The position numbers were made by a program, and so were the translations under genes. From an uncultured Piscirickettsiaceae bacterium (GTDB lineage Bacteria > Pseudomonadota > Gammaproteobacteria > Methylococcales > Cycloclasticaceae): 64,000 nucleotides of DNA. The first letter of the stretch is position 1. Each line of letters opens with the position of its first letter. The stretch is taken from positions 1 through 64,000 of the forward strand of contig CAJXSK010000002.1 in the NCBI GenBank assembly GCA_913061075.1, read 5' to 3'. The notes under the pieces were generated by a model. The model did no database searches. It was not told the origin of the DNA and saw only the letters and a program-made list of their open reading frames with translations. Below, one piece after another: positions 21,279-31,779 of the stretch.

Positions 21279-22271
21279 ATGCCGCAGCACTCCAATTATT
21301 ACAATGATATTAGCTTGAAAACTGAAGAACAAATTGAATTAATCATTCCGGATACGATGGCAGGCCTTAGGTTGGATCAAGCGTTAGCGGAATTATGTCC
21401 TGAATATTCGCGTAGTCGTTTAAAAAGCTGGTTGGTTGATGGTCATATTAAAATCGACTTAGGTTTGTTACGCCCTCGTGATAAAGTTAAAGGCGGCGAA
21501 TTGGTTTCGATTAACCCAGTGGCGGATAAGAACTTACAAGTAGCAGCTGAAAATATTGATTTAGCTATTGTGTATGAAGATGAATCGATGATTGTAGTGA
21601 ACAAGCCCGCCGGTTTAGTGGTGCACCCAGCAGCAGGTAACTGGGCGGGGACATTGCAAAATGCGTTGTTACATCATGATTCGTCTTTAGAAGGGTTGCC
21701 ACGCGCGGGTTTAGTGCACCGTATAGATAAAGAAACGAGTGGTTTATTGATGGTGGCTCGTAATATAACAGCACATAAGATTTTGTCGGAACAATTACAA
21801 GCACGTGCGTTTGAAAGAGAGTATTTAACGGTTGTACGCGGTTATTTGACGGCTGGCGGCACGGTCGATGAGCCATTAGCAAGGCATCCGACAGATAGGA
21901 AAAAATATGCTGTTCGTAATGGTGGTAAAGAGGCGGTAACGCATTACCGTGTGGAAAAACGGTTTGCTAAACATACATTATTGAAAGTGAAGCTGGAAAC
22001 AGGGCGTACACACCAAATTCGTGTTCATATGAGTCATATCAAACACCCCATCGTTGGCGATCAGGTGTATGGGGGGCGCTATCGAGCGATTGCAAAAGCT
22101 AGTGAATTATTGACTGATACATTAAGCGGGTTTAGGCGGCAAGCGCTGCACGCTGCACGGTTGGGTGTTGTTCATCCGCTGACGGGGGAAGACATTTCTT
22201 GGCAATGCGATATGCCGGACGATATGACAGAACTGGTTCGAGTGCTAGAAAAAGAGACGCCAGTAAAATAA
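21279..22271 (+). CDS. rluD: 23S rRNA pseudouridine synthase RluD
   Basis: S4 domain; GLVHRIDKETSGLLMVA; TGRTHQIRVHM. Confidence 0.93.
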   Translation: MPQHSNYYNDISLKTEEQIELIIPDTMAGLRLDQALAELCPEYSRSRLKSWLVDGHIKIDLGLLRPRDKVKGGELVSINPVADKNLQVAAENIDLAIVYEDESMIVVNKPAGLVVHPAAGNWAGTLQNALLHHDSSLEGLPRAGLVHRIDKETSGLLMVARNITAHKILSEQLQARAFEREYLTVVRGYLTAGGTVDEPLARHPTDRKKYAVRNGGKEAVTHYRVEKRFAKHTLLKVKLETGRTHQIRVHMSHIKHPIVGDQVYGGRYRAIAKASELLTDTLSGFRRQALHAARLGVVHPLTGEDISWQCDMPDDMTELVRVLEKETPVK

Positions 22272-22273
22272 TA

Positions 22274-23008
22274 ATGGACGTTATTACACCAGATTGGCCT
22301 GCGCCCACCCAAGTTAGGGCGTTAACAACAACTCGTGACGGTGGCTTGAGTGAACGCTTTTACGCCAGTTTAAATTTAGGGAGCCATGTGGGTGATAACG
22401 CGCTGTCAGTTCAACAAAATAGAGAATACTTGTTTAAACACGCTGAGCTCCCTTCTCAGCCCTTTTGGCTAGATCAGATTCATAGTATAAAAGTCGTTGA
22501 AAATACCAATGAAAACTGTGTAACGCCTATTCAAGCGGATGCATCTTTTGCTAAGAAGAAAGGATTGGTTTGTGCGGTTATGACGGCTGATTGTTTGCCT
22601 ATATTGTTGTGTAATAAACAGGGGTCTGTCGTCGCAGCACTACACGCGGGTTGGCGCGGTTTGTTAGCGGGTGTGGTTGAAAACACGATTAATCAATTAG
22701 GCGAACCTGAAGAATTATTAGCATGGTGTGGGCCTGCCATTGGGCCAGGTAAGTTTGAGGTAGGCATAGAGGTTGAAAAGGCCTTTGTAGAAAAGAAAAC
22801 AATAATGAAACAAGCATTTCAACAAGTTGATCAATCACATTTTCTTGCAGACTTGTATGCCTTGGCGCGTATGACGTTGCTGGATTGTGGTGTAAAAAAT
22901 ATATTTGGTGGTGAATATTGTACGTATAATCAGGCCAATAAATTTTACTCTTATCGACGAGAGCCCATCACAGGGCGGATGGCATCGTTAATTTGGATTC
23001 AACCTTAA
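22274..23008 (+). CDS. pgeF: Laccase-domain protein PgeF/YfiH
   Basis: HAGWRGLLAGV, CGPAIGPGKFEVG, REPITGRMASLIWI. Confidence 0.9.
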   Translation: MDVITPDWPAPTQVRALTTTRDGGLSERFYASLNLGSHVGDNALSVQQNREYLFKHAELPSQPFWLDQIHSIKVVENTNENCVTPIQADASFAKKKGLVCAVMTADCLPILLCNKQGSVVAALHAGWRGLLAGVVENTINQLGEPEELLAWCGPAIGPGKFEVGIEVEKAFVEKKTIMKQAFQQVDQSHFLADLYALARMTLLDCGVKNIFGGEYCTYNQANKFYSYRREPITGRMASLIWIQP

Positions 23009-23023
23009 TTTTTTGATTGTCGC

Positions 23024-23803
23024 ATGACTGTTTTAACGTGGATTATTCTGTTTACCTTATTCGGGGCTATTCTGAGTGTATTGGGTGCGTCGCTGGTTTT
23101 GTTTTTACCAAAAAAAATCATCTCAAAAGCCTTACCATTTAGCGTTAGTTTTGCCACCGGTGCTTTATTAAGCGTTTCATTTGTCGGCCTTATTCCTCAT
23201 GCATTAGAAGAGGTGGGTGTAGGAAATTTCCACACCTTATCGATGACAATTCTTGCGGGGTTGCTATTCTTTTTTACCTTAGAAAAGCTCGTGCTTTGGC
23301 GTCATTGTCATCATGACGATTGCGAAGGGCACGTTGATGTTAATGCACACAGTCATAAGTCTGCCGGCACATTAATATTGGTGGGTGACACCGTGCATAA
23401 CTTTGTAGATGGCATATTGATTGCTGCTGCATTTTTAACGGATATACATTTAGGCGTTGTGACCGCATTAGCTGTTACAACGCATGAAATCCCTCAAGAA
23501 ATTGGTGATTTTGCCATTTTATTGCAAAGCGGCTTTACGCGAAAAAAAGCGATTATTTATAATATGATTTCAAGTGTCGCCACGCTAGTGGGTGGCTTGC
23601 TTGCATATTTTTGGCTTGCAGACTTTGAACACATTTTGCCGTATATTTTGGCATTTGCTGCAGCTAGTTTTATATACATTGCCGTAGCAGATCTAATACC
23701 TACCTTACATAAGCGTGTTAATTTGGCGGCTGCCATAGAACAAATTAGTTTGATTTTGGCAGGTATCTTTTTAATTGCTTGGCTGCACAGCTTTATTCAC
23801 TAA
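23024..23803 (+). CDS. ZIP-family divalent metal transporter
   Basis: HNFVDGILIAAAF, THEIPQEIGDFAILL motifs; His-rich loop. Confidence 0.92.
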   Translation: MTVLTWIILFTLFGAILSVLGASLVLFLPKKIISKALPFSVSFATGALLSVSFVGLIPHALEEVGVGNFHTLSMTILAGLLFFFTLEKLVLWRHCHHDDCEGHVDVNAHSHKSAGTLILVGDTVHNFVDGILIAAAFLTDIHLGVVTALAVTTHEIPQEIGDFAILLQSGFTRKKAIIYNMISSVATLVGGLLAYFWLADFEHILPYILAFAAASFIYIAVADLIPTLHKRVNLAAAIEQISLILAGIFLIAWLHSFIH

Positions 23804-23838
23804 ATAACTTTTTCGAAGGCGCCTAGATTCAATCCGTG

Positions 23839-23867
23839 CTTGAAAAAATGACTACTTGTCTCCATTA
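23839..23867 (+). promoter_or_regulatory. Predicted sigma-32 heat-shock promoter of clpB
   Basis: CTTGAAA (23839-23845), 14-nt spacer, CTCCATTA (23860-23867). Confidence 0.75.
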
Positions 23868-23902
23868 ATAAGTCATCAGACAAAACTAATGAGGCTTAAA
23901 TC

Positions 23903-26482
23903 ATGCGAATGGATAAACTTACCAACCAATTTCAGATGGCGCTAGCCGATGCGCAAAGTTTAGCGTTAGGCAAAGACCATCAATTTATAGACCCCGTCCA
24001 TTTACTCATTGCGATGCTTGATCAGCAAGGCGCGAGTGTGCGCCATTTGCTTCAATTGGCAGGTGTTAATGTCAATAAGCTTCGTTCATCATTAGGTGAG
24101 GCATTAGATAGAATAGCAACGGTGGAAGGCGCGGCGGGTGATGTTCAAATGTCCAATGATTTAGGGCGTTTGTTGAATGTTACCGATCAGTTGGCCCAAA
24201 AGCGTAAAGATGCTTATATTTCAAGTGAGTTGTTTGTTTTGGCAGCATTGGATGACAAAGGTGTTGTTGGCAAGGCATTGGCAGAGACTGGCGCTACAAA
24301 AAGTTTAATAGAAGAAGCGATTGATGGCGTGCGTGGTGGCGAAACGGTGAGCGATCCCAACGCCGAAGAAAACCGTCAAGCACTTGAAAAATACAGCATT
24401 GATCTAACTGAGCGAGCAGAACAGGGAAAACTAGATCCCGTGATTGGTCGCGATGAAGAAATTCGCCGCACCATTCAAGTTCTACAACGTCGTACAAAAA
24501 ACAACCCAGTATTAATTGGTGAGCCCGGTGTTGGTAAAACAGCGATTGTAGAAGGTTTAGCGCAACGGATTGTTAATGGTGAGGTGCCAGAAAATTTAAA
24601 AGGCAAACGCTTGTTGTCGTTAGATATGGCTGCGTTGATTGCCGGGGCAAAATTCCGCGGTGAGTTCGAAGAGCGGCTAAAAGCCGTTTTAAATGACGTC
24701 ACTAAACAGCAAGGGCAGGTTATTTTGTTTATCGACGAGCTGCATACTATGGTGGGTGCCGGTAAAGGTGATGGTGCAATGGATGCAGGGAATATGTTGA
24801 AGCCTGCACTGGCACGGGGTGATTTACACTGCGTAGGCGCAACAACGTTGGATGAATACCGTCAATACATTGAAAAAGATGCGGCGTTAGAACGTCGTTT
24901 TCAAAAAGTGTTAGTGGATGAACCAAGCGTTGAAGACACGATTGCTATTTTGCGTGGTTTAAAAGAACGTTACGAAGTGCACCACAGTGTGGATATTACC
25001 GATCCGGCGATTGTATCGGCTGCGGTACTGTCACATAGATACATTACAGATAGGCAGCTGCCTGATAAAGCCATTGATTTAATTGATGAGTCAGCCAGTC
25101 GAATCCGCATGGAAATGGATTCAAAGCCGGAGTCTATGGACAGGCTAGAGCGGCGTTTAATTCAACTCAAAATAGAACGAGAGGCTTTAAAGAAAGAAAG
25201 CGATGAGGCTTCGCTAAAGCGATTTGGATTGCTTGAGTCAGAAATTGATGAGCTGGAAAAAGACTATGCTGATTTAGACGAAGTATGGAAGTCTGAAAAA
25301 GCAGCTATGCAAGGTAGTGCCCAACATAAAGAAGAGTTGGAACGCGTTAAATTGGAAATGGAAACAGCGCGTAGGGCGGGTGACTTAACGCGGATGTCAG
25401 AATTGCAATACGGTGAAATTCCTCGTTTGGAAAATTTAATTAAAGAAGCTGAGGCTGGTGATGACGACCAGGTGTTCACATTATTGCGTAATAAAGTAAC
25501 GGAAGAAGAAATTGCCGACGTCGTGTCGAAATGGACTGGGATTCCTGTATCCAAAATGCTTGAAGGTGAACGCGAAAAGTTGCTTCAAATGGAAGATAAT
25601 TTAGGCAAACGCGTCATTGGTCAGCAAGAAGCAGTAAAAGCCGTGAGTGATGCAATTCGTCGTTCACGAGCAGGGCTATCCGATCCCGATCGTCCGAACG
25701 GTTCGTTCTTATTCCTTGGCCCAACAGGCGTAGGTAAAACAGAGTTGTGCAAAGCATTAGCAGAGTTTTTATTTGATACTGAAGAAGCGATTGTACGTAT
25801 CGATATGTCCGAATTTATGGAAAAACACTCCGTCGCACGTTTAATCGGTGCACCTCCGGGATACGTTGGTTATGAAGAAGGTGGTTATTTAACTGAAGCA
25901 ATTCGCCGTAGACCCTACTCTGTGATTTTGATGGATGAAGTAGAGAAGGCTCATCCTGACGTCTTCAATATTTTATTACAAGTGTTGGATGATGGTCGAT
26001 TAACAGACGGACAAGGCCGTACCGTTGATTTTCGCAACACGGTGATAGTGATGACGTCTAACTTAGGGTCTGATCGTATTCAAGAGTTGGCGGGTGAGGC
26101 GAATTACGACGAAATGAAAAATGCGGTGATGGACGTGGTGGGTAACCACTTCCGACCTGAGTTTATCAACCGCATTGATGAGTCCGTTGTATTTCACCCA
26201 TTAGGCCGTGAACAAATCCGTGCGATTACCACGATTCAAGTGGATGTGTTACGCAAACGGTTACTAGAGCGTGACATTGAATTGCACGTTTCCGAGGCGG
26301 CGCTTGATAAACTAGGCGACGCAGGATTTGACCCGGTTTATGGTGCAAGGCCTTTAAAACGTGCTATTCAGCAACGTTTAGAAAACTCTTTAGCGCAAGA
26401 TATATTGGCAGGAAAGTTTTTGCCAGGTGATGTGATTAGTGTTGATGTTAAAGATGATGTGTTGACGTTTAAAAAAGGCTAG
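23903..26482 (+). CDS. clpB: ATP-dependent chaperone ClpB
   Basis: Two AAA+ domains ([16 protein letters not shown]), Clp_N, middle coiled coil. Confidence 0.97.
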   Translation: MRMDKLTNQFQMALADAQSLALGKDHQFIDPVHLLIAMLDQQGASVRHLLQLAGVNVNKLRSSLGEALDRIATVEGAAGDVQMSNDLGRLLNVTDQLAQKRKDAYISSELFVLAALDDKGVVGKALAETGATKSLIEEAIDGVRGGETVSDPNAEENRQALEKYSIDLTERAEQGKLDPVIGRDEEIRRTIQVLQRRTKNNPVLIGEPGVGKTAIVEGLAQRIVNGEVPENLKGKRLLSLDMAALIAGAKFRGEFEERLKAVLNDVTKQQGQVILFIDELHTMVGAGKGDGAMDAGNMLKPALARGDLHCVGATTLDEYRQYIEKDAALERRFQKVLVDEPSVEDTIAILRGLKERYEVHHSVDITDPAIVSAAVLSHRYITDRQLPDKAIDLIDESASRIRMEMDSKPESMDRLERRLIQLKIEREALKKESDEASLKRFGLLESEIDELEKDYADLDEVWKSEKAAMQGSAQHKEELERVKLEMETARRAGDLTRMSELQYGEIPRLENLIKEAEAGDDDQVFTLLRNKVTEEEIADVVSKWTGIPVSKMLEGEREKLLQMEDNLGKRVIGQQEAVKAVSDAIRRSRAGLSDPDRPNGSFLFLGPTGVGKTELCKALAEFLFDTEEAIVRIDMSEFMEKHSVARLIGAPPGYVGYEEGGYLTEAIRRRPYSVILMDEVEKAHPDVFNILLQVLDDGRLTDGQGRTVDFRNTVIVMTSNLGSDRIQELAGEANYDEMKNAVMDVVGNHFRPEFINRIDESVVFHPLGREQIRAITTIQVDVLRKRLLERDIELHVSEAALDKLGDAGFDPVYGARPLKRAIQQRLENSLAQDILAGKFLPGDVISVDVKDDVLTFKKG

Positions 26483-26510
26483 TCGCGTAATGATTTTGGT
26501 TTAGCGGTCG

Positions 26511-27152
26511 TTAGTGATCGCTAAACCAAATATCACCAAACCATGCTTGAGTAGAAGTCCCTGTTTGGTCGGTATCCGTCATAATGGCAATCGCCTCAAT
26601 ATCTGTGACTGTTTTGCCAAACGTTTTTTGTATGTCATCTAATACATTTCTACTTTCAACGTGCCATTGCCCAGTGTTTTCATTGTCTGATCGTACAGCG
26701 AACATTTGAGCATTACTCGTATAAGGATTTGGCCAATGGTCTTCTGTTTGAGCTTGATTTGCCCAAACATAATTTAACGTTTTTGTTTGCCAAAAAAAGG
26801 GGCCATCGGAAAAAACAATATAAATTCTCGCCGCAAAATCATCGCCTGACTTTTCACGCTCATTTAGGCTTTTTAATGTATTTTTTACTTTCCAAGACCA
26901 ATGAATAACCGGGGTTTTGTTGAGGTCAATTTCCACTTTTTTGAATAAACCAGATGCTGCATTAGAGCTTGAGGCCTTTAAAACGTTACGGCCATCAAAA
27001 TGTGTTAATCGGTATGTGGTTTTGCCTTCAAACTCTTTTTCTTCCCAACCAGATAGGTTGTTAGTAGAAAAATTGCCAACAATAATATTCTCGGTTAGCA
27101 CTAGGGGCGAGAAGCTAAATAATATGAGTAATAAGGTGTGCTTATAAAGCAT
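26511..27152 (-). CDS. DUF3047-type secreted protein
   Basis: Signal peptide; HWSWKV, RIYIVFSDGPFFWQTKTLNYVWAN pattern. Confidence 0.75.
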   Translation of the reverse strand: MLYKHTLLLILFSFSPLVLTENIIVGNFSTNNLSGWEEKEFEGKTTYRLTHFDGRNVLKASSSNAASGLFKKVEIDLNKTPVIHWSWKVKNTLKSLNEREKSGDDFAARIYIVFSDGPFFWQTKTLNYVWANQAQTEDHWPNPYTSNAQMFAVRSDNENTGQWHVESRNVLDDIQKTFGKTVTDIEAIAIMTDTDQTGTSTQAWFGDIWFSDH

Positions 27153-27532
27153 GTTTTGTTACACCGGGTAATTGTAGGCTATGAGTGTAGCTTAACACTT
27201 TCTATAGTGATGTTCTTTTTACAACCTCACTGCTAATAATAGGCTGTAAAGGAAGCAAAGGTAATAAGCCGTTAAAAGTTCATTAATTTAATGATTGACT
27301 TATTGTTTAATGGCAAAAATCAGTTCTTATTAAAATGGCGTCGAATGGTGGTGAAACGAGGCGTAGCGAGCACTAATTTATATGTCTTAAAGACGCAAGG
27401 AGATGTTTTTGAAAATATGAAATCAGTTTTAATTATTGTGAGTTTGCTTGCCTCGCCGTTAACATTTAAAGAATCATTTGTGGTGGTCATTTTTTTTGGC
27501 TAATGTCTTTAGCCCATTGATTAGTATTAAGT

Positions 27533-27550
27533 TTGTCACATTGTCGTCAT
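27533..27550 (+). promoter_or_regulatory. Pho box upstream of phoB
   Basis: TTGTCAC-ATTG-TCGTCAT, 11-bp spaced half sites. Confidence 0.75.
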
Positions 27551-27593
27551 AATGGAGATGTATGCTGCATCAATAAATATATAGATGGTTGTT

Positions 27594-28289
27594 ATGGAAA
27601 AAATCAAAGTTCTATTGGTAGAGGATGACGAAGACATTGGTGAAATGTTGGAAATGTCGCTTCAAGCCAATAACATGAGTGTCGATTGGCGTATAAATGT
27701 AGTGAAAGCTCAGGAGTCCCTTCGCGACTCTACACCGGATATTGTTTTATTAGATTGGATGTTGCCTGGGATTAGTGGGCCGGAATGGGTAGCATTTCTA
27801 AAAAACCAAGAAGAAAACAAACGCATTCCTATTATCATGTTGACTGCTAGAAATTCAGAAGAAGATATGGTGTCAGGGTTAAATACAGGGGTGGATGATT
27901 ATGTCACCAAGCCTTTTTCTATACGCGAGCTTATTGCGCGAATGCATGCAGTTATAAGGCGGTCTAGTATCGAAGAAGAAAAGACGATTATTAATTTGGG
28001 TGCTTTACAGATTGACCCTGAAAGTCACCAGGTGAGTCTTAATGGCGTTGACATCATGATGAGCCCAACTGAATACAAATTACTTTATTTTTTCGCGACT
28101 AACCCCAATAAAGTACTCTCTCGCAATCAGCTATTAGATAATGTGTGGGGTGATAACGTCTATATCGAAGATCGAACAGTTGATGTGCATATTCGCCGCT
28201 TAAGAAAAATATTAGAAGCGCAAGGTTGTGCTGATTTGGTTCAAACCGTGCGTGGATTTGGCTACAAACTGGTGAGTAAAAACTCATGA
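27594..28289 (+). CDS. phoB: Phosphate response regulator PhoB
   Basis: OmpR-family regulator, LDWMLPGISG, VDVHIRRLRK; next to phoR/pst. Confidence 0.94.
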   Translation: MEKIKVLLVEDDEDIGEMLEMSLQANNMSVDWRINVVKAQESLRDSTPDIVLLDWMLPGISGPEWVAFLKNQEENKRIPIIMLTARNSEEDMVSGLNTGVDDYVTKPFSIRELIARMHAVIRRSSIEEEKTIINLGALQIDPESHQVSLNGVDIMMSPTEYKLLYFFATNPNKVLSRNQLLDNVWGDNVYIEDRTVDVHIRRLRKILEAQGCADLVQTVRGFGYKLVSKNS

Positions 28290-29593
28290 ATTTGGAGCCA
28301 AAATTTGAACGTAACTGGCTATTTTTCTACCTTTTAGTTTTGGTGTTAGTGGGTTTGTTAACAGGATATACAGTTGAGCTAATCGCTGTTTTTCTGGTGG
28401 GTTATATTTTTATATATCTTTATAAACTTGAAAAGCTGTATCAATGGGCGCAAAGCTCAAATATGGAAAATTTACCTTATGAGAATGGGGTACTAGGGCT
28501 TCTATCAAGCTATATTTATCAATGTAAAAAACAGCGATTTGAGCAAAAAGAAAGTGTTAAGTATCAATTAGAGCGCTTTAGAAAATTGATTTCAATCTTT
28601 CCAGATGGTGTGGTTATATTGTCATTATCTGATGAAATTCAATGGTTTAATAATGAAGCCACAAGGTTATTGCTTCTGGAAAAAAGAGATATAGGCTTAC
28701 CAATAAACCATTTGTTGAGGCACCCAAAAGTTTCAGAGCTGATTAATCGCGGGTCTAAGGGCGCGGTGGTGACTATTGATGCGCCGACATCAGAAGACCA
28801 ATGGCCAGTGAAGAAACTTGAAGTGCGTTTATTGCCTTATGGGGACAATGAGCGGTTATTGTTAGTCAGAGATGTCTCGCAAATGGAACGCGCAAGCCAA
28901 ATGCGAAAAGATTTTGTTTCGAACGCATCACATGAATTGAGAACGCCATTAACTGTGATGAAAGGGTATTCTGAATTGCTACTTGCTTCGGACGTAATTG
29001 ACGCTGACGTGAGAGCACCACTGAAAAAAATAGAACAGCAAGTGGTTAAGATGCAAACCATGACGGAGGAGCTGTTAACCCTGAGTCGTCTCGAAGAAGG
29101 GGGCGCTGATTTCAAGGAGGTGCTGGTCAATGTTCGTAGTCTTTGTGAGCAAATTAAATCTGAACTGGCACCCGTTGCTGATGCTAAAGAACAAAACTTT
29201 ATTGTTGATGTTTCACCAACAGTAAACCTTAGGGGTAATAAAACATCACTGGTGACAGTATTGAGAAATCTTGTGACTAACGCGATTAACTATTCTGAGA
29301 AAGCTGGGGATATACATATTTTCTGGTCAATGAACGAGTTGGGCGAGGGGGTTCTTACCGTAAAGGATGCAGGTAAGGGGATTTCAGCGCGTCATTTATC
29401 AAGATTGACGGAACGCTTTTATCGGGTGCCGGAGAATAATGTAATGCATAAAACCGGGACAGGACTGGGTCTTGCAATAGTTAAACATGAATTGGAAAGA
29501 CATGATGCCCGTTTGATTATTGATAGTGTCGTGGGTAAGGGCAGTTGGTTTCACTGTGTCTTTCCAATAACAAAAGTCAATATTACAAAATAA
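28286..29593 (+). CDS. phoR: Phosphate sensor kinase PhoR
   Basis: PAS + SNASHELRTPLTVMKGY, GTGLGLAIVKH. Confidence 0.94.
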   Translation: MNLEPKFERNWLFFYLLVLVLVGLLTGYTVELIAVFLVGYIFIYLYKLEKLYQWAQSSNMENLPYENGVLGLLSSYIYQCKKQRFEQKESVKYQLERFRKLISIFPDGVVILSLSDEIQWFNNEATRLLLLEKRDIGLPINHLLRHPKVSELINRGSKGAVVTIDAPTSEDQWPVKKLEVRLLPYGDNERLLLVRDVSQMERASQMRKDFVSNASHELRTPLTVMKGYSELLLASDVIDADVRAPLKKIEQQVVKMQTMTEELLTLSRLEEGGADFKEVLVNVRSLCEQIKSELAPVADAKEQNFIVDVSPTVNLRGNKTSLVTVLRNLVTNAINYSEKAGDIHIFWSMNELGEGVLTVKDAGKGISARHLSRLTERFYRVPENNVMHKTGTGLGLAIVKHELERHDARLIIDSVVGKGSWFHCVFPITKVNITK

Positions 29594-29606
29594 TACGTGT
29601 GAACGG

Positions 29607-29635
29607 TTGTCATCAAGCTGTCATATAACGTTCAT
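29607..29635 (+). promoter_or_regulatory. Pho boxes upstream of pstS
   Basis: TTGTCAT-CAAG-CTGTCAT-ATAA-CGTTCAT, three 11-bp units. Confidence 0.85.
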
Positions 29636-29707
29636 TATAATGCCATATACCACGATTACAGTTGCTACCAAGGTAAAGCAAAACTTTGCTGGTAAATTAA
29701 ATTAAAT

Positions 29708-30718
29708 ATGGAAAATAAAATGAATATGAAAAAAACATTGGCCTTAGGGTTGCTTAGTTTAACAATTGGTGCTGCTGCACATGCGGCTAAAATTCAGGGC
29801 ACAGGCTCAAGTTTTGCTTACCCAGCATATACAGCATGGAGCAAGGTTTATTACGGCGATACAAACAATCAAGTAAATTACACGCCAACAGGTAGTGGTT
29901 CCGGTATTAAAGAGGTGACTGCACGCCACGTAGATTTTGGTGGTTCTGATAAGCCTTTAAAAACCAGTTCGTTAGCAAAAGCGGGTTTGGTACAGTTTCC
30001 AACAGCAATTGGTGCGGTAACGTTTGCTTACAATGTTGAAGGTGTCAGCGGCTTGAAATTAAGCGAAGCTGCCATTTCGGGCATTATGTTAGGTAAGGTT
30101 ACAAAGTGGAATGACCCTGTTATTACTGCGGATAATGCCGGACTTGTATTGCCAAACGAAGATATTTTATTTGTTCACAGAAGTGACAAGTCAGGCACAA
30201 CATTTGCGTTTACCTACTACTTGAGCAAAATGAATAAGGAATGGCGTAAAACTATTGGTGCTAAAAAATTAGTGGCGTGGCCATCCGAAAATCGTGTAGC
30301 AGGCAAGGGTAACTTTGGTGTGGCAACCGCGATTAAAAATAACGCATTTTCAATCGGTTATGTTGATTATGCTGATGCAAAAAAGAACGGTTTAGATATG
30401 GCAGTTATTGAAAACCGAGAAAAGATGTTCGTAAAACCTGAGCCGGCAACATTCGAAGCAGCCGCAGTTTATGCCGACTTGGATCCTAAAAAAGACTTCT
30501 ATGCAAACATTGCCTACCCACCAAAGGGGTATCCGGTTGTAACAGCGACATTCGCGCTGGTACCTCAAAAAAGTGAAAATTCAAAAGAGGTGATTAAGTT
30601 CTTTGAATATGCGCTAACAAAAAAGAACAACCTAATCGAAGAAGTAGGCTACGTTGCTTTACCTGACGCGGTTATTAAAAAGATTCAAGCCTACTGGGTA
30701 GAAAAGGGCTTGAAATAG
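29708..30718 (+). CDS. pstS: Phosphate ABC transporter substrate-binding protein
   Basis: IQGTGSSFAYPAY, HRSDKSGTTFAFTYYLS. Confidence 0.95.
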   Translation: MENKMNMKKTLALGLLSLTIGAAAHAAKIQGTGSSFAYPAYTAWSKVYYGDTNNQVNYTPTGSGSGIKEVTARHVDFGGSDKPLKTSSLAKAGLVQFPTAIGAVTFAYNVEGVSGLKLSEAAISGIMLGKVTKWNDPVITADNAGLVLPNEDILFVHRSDKSGTTFAFTYYLSKMNKEWRKTIGAKKLVAWPSENRVAGKGNFGVATAIKNNAFSIGYVDYADAKKNGLDMAVIENREKMFVKPEPATFEAAAVYADLDPKKDFYANIAYPPKGYPVVTATFALVPQKSENSKEVIKFFEYALTKKNNLIEEVGYVALPDAVIKKIQAYWVEKGLK

Positions 30719-30744
30719 TTTTACCCTATATAAAATACTTAAGG

Positions 30745-30775
30745 CCTCCTCAATATGTCGTTGAGGAGGTTTTTT
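30745..30775 (+). terminator. Terminator-like hairpin between pstS and pstC
   Basis: CCTCCTCAA..TTGAGGAGG plus T6. Confidence 0.8.
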
Positions 30776-30792
30776 AATGAGAAAATGTCGTC

Positions 30793-31779
30793 ATGGAATT
30801 AATTTTTAAAAAACTTGCCCAAATTAGTGCTAGCCTTTTGTTTGTTATTTTAGCGGCAACGACCATTGTCTTGTATTTGTCGGCAAAGCCAGCAATACAA
30901 GAGTTTGGGGCCGGTTTCCTTTTTGAATCCAGATGGGCAGTAGAAGAAAGAATTGAGCAATCGAGTGGAAGCTCTCCTCAAGACATGGCAAACGACTCAG
31001 TATCATCTGAGAGCAGCTTTGTTGAGGATGAAGGGTTTATAGATGATGATGAAGACTTTGTAACAGACGATGATGCGGAAGGCGATTCAAATGACTCTCA
31101 GGTGGTCTATGGTGCATTGGTTCCGATCGTTGGTACTATTTTTTCAACAATGATCGCTATGATATTTTCCATACCCATTGCAATGGGTATAGCCGTGTTC
31201 TTATCCGAAATTGCGGGTGGTGTTTTTTCAAAAATCATTGGCATTGCGATTGAATTGTTAGCATCAATACCAAGTATTATTTATGGCATGTGGGGGTTGT
31301 TTTACTTCGGCCCATTTATCGCTGATATTTTTGGTGGCAAAACCGTTTCTTTATTGGTCGCCGGGTTGGTGTTAGGCGTTATGGTGATACCTTTTATGGC
31401 GGCTTTGAGCCGAGATGCGATAAATACAGTGCCTGATATGCTTAAGGAATCTGCGTATGCGATGGGGGCGACGAAGCTTGAAGTTATAAAAGATATTGTA
31501 TTTCCTTATGCAAAAGCTGGGGTGATAGGTTCCATTATTCTTTCTTTTGGTCGAGCCTTGGGGGAAACCATGGCGGTCGCATTTGTTATTGGCGGTGTTT
31601 ACAGCTTTGCTGGAAAAGTGACGGACCCTACGAATTCAATACCGGTTGTTTTAGCGAATAGTTTCGCAGAGTCGAGCGGTTTAAGTTTGTCGGTGCTGTT
31701 TTATCTTGCCTTGATACTTTTTGTAATGAGCTTTTTAGTGATTATAGTTGCGAAATTTTATTTCCTAAGGAGAAAGTAA
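30793..31779 (+). CDS. pstC: Phosphate ABC transporter permease PstC with acidic loop insertion
   Basis: C-terminal permease motif RDAINTVPDMLKESAYAMGATKLEVI; upstream of pstA. Confidence 0.93.
   Translation: MELIFKKLAQISASLLFVILAATTIVLYLSAKPAIQEFGAGFLFESRWAVEERIEQSSGSSPQDMANDSVSSESSFVEDEGFIDDDEDFVTDDDAEGDSNDSQVVYGALVPIVGTIFSTMIAMIFSIPIAMGIAVFLSEIAGGVFSKIIGIAIELLASIPSIIYGMWGLFYFGPFIADIFGGKTVSLLVAGLVLGVMVIPFMAALSRDAINTVPDMLKESAYAMGATKLEVIKDIVFPYAKAGVIGSIILSFGRALGETMAVAFVIGGVYSFAGKVTDPTNSIPVVLANSFAESSGLSLSVLFYLALILFVMSFLVIIVAKFYFLRRK

Noticed and set aside
27291-27503. 70-aa ORF in the gap between the DUF3047 gene and phoB
   Set aside because: No recognisable domain or good RBS; an open frame in an AT-rich intergenic region is not sufficient evidence.
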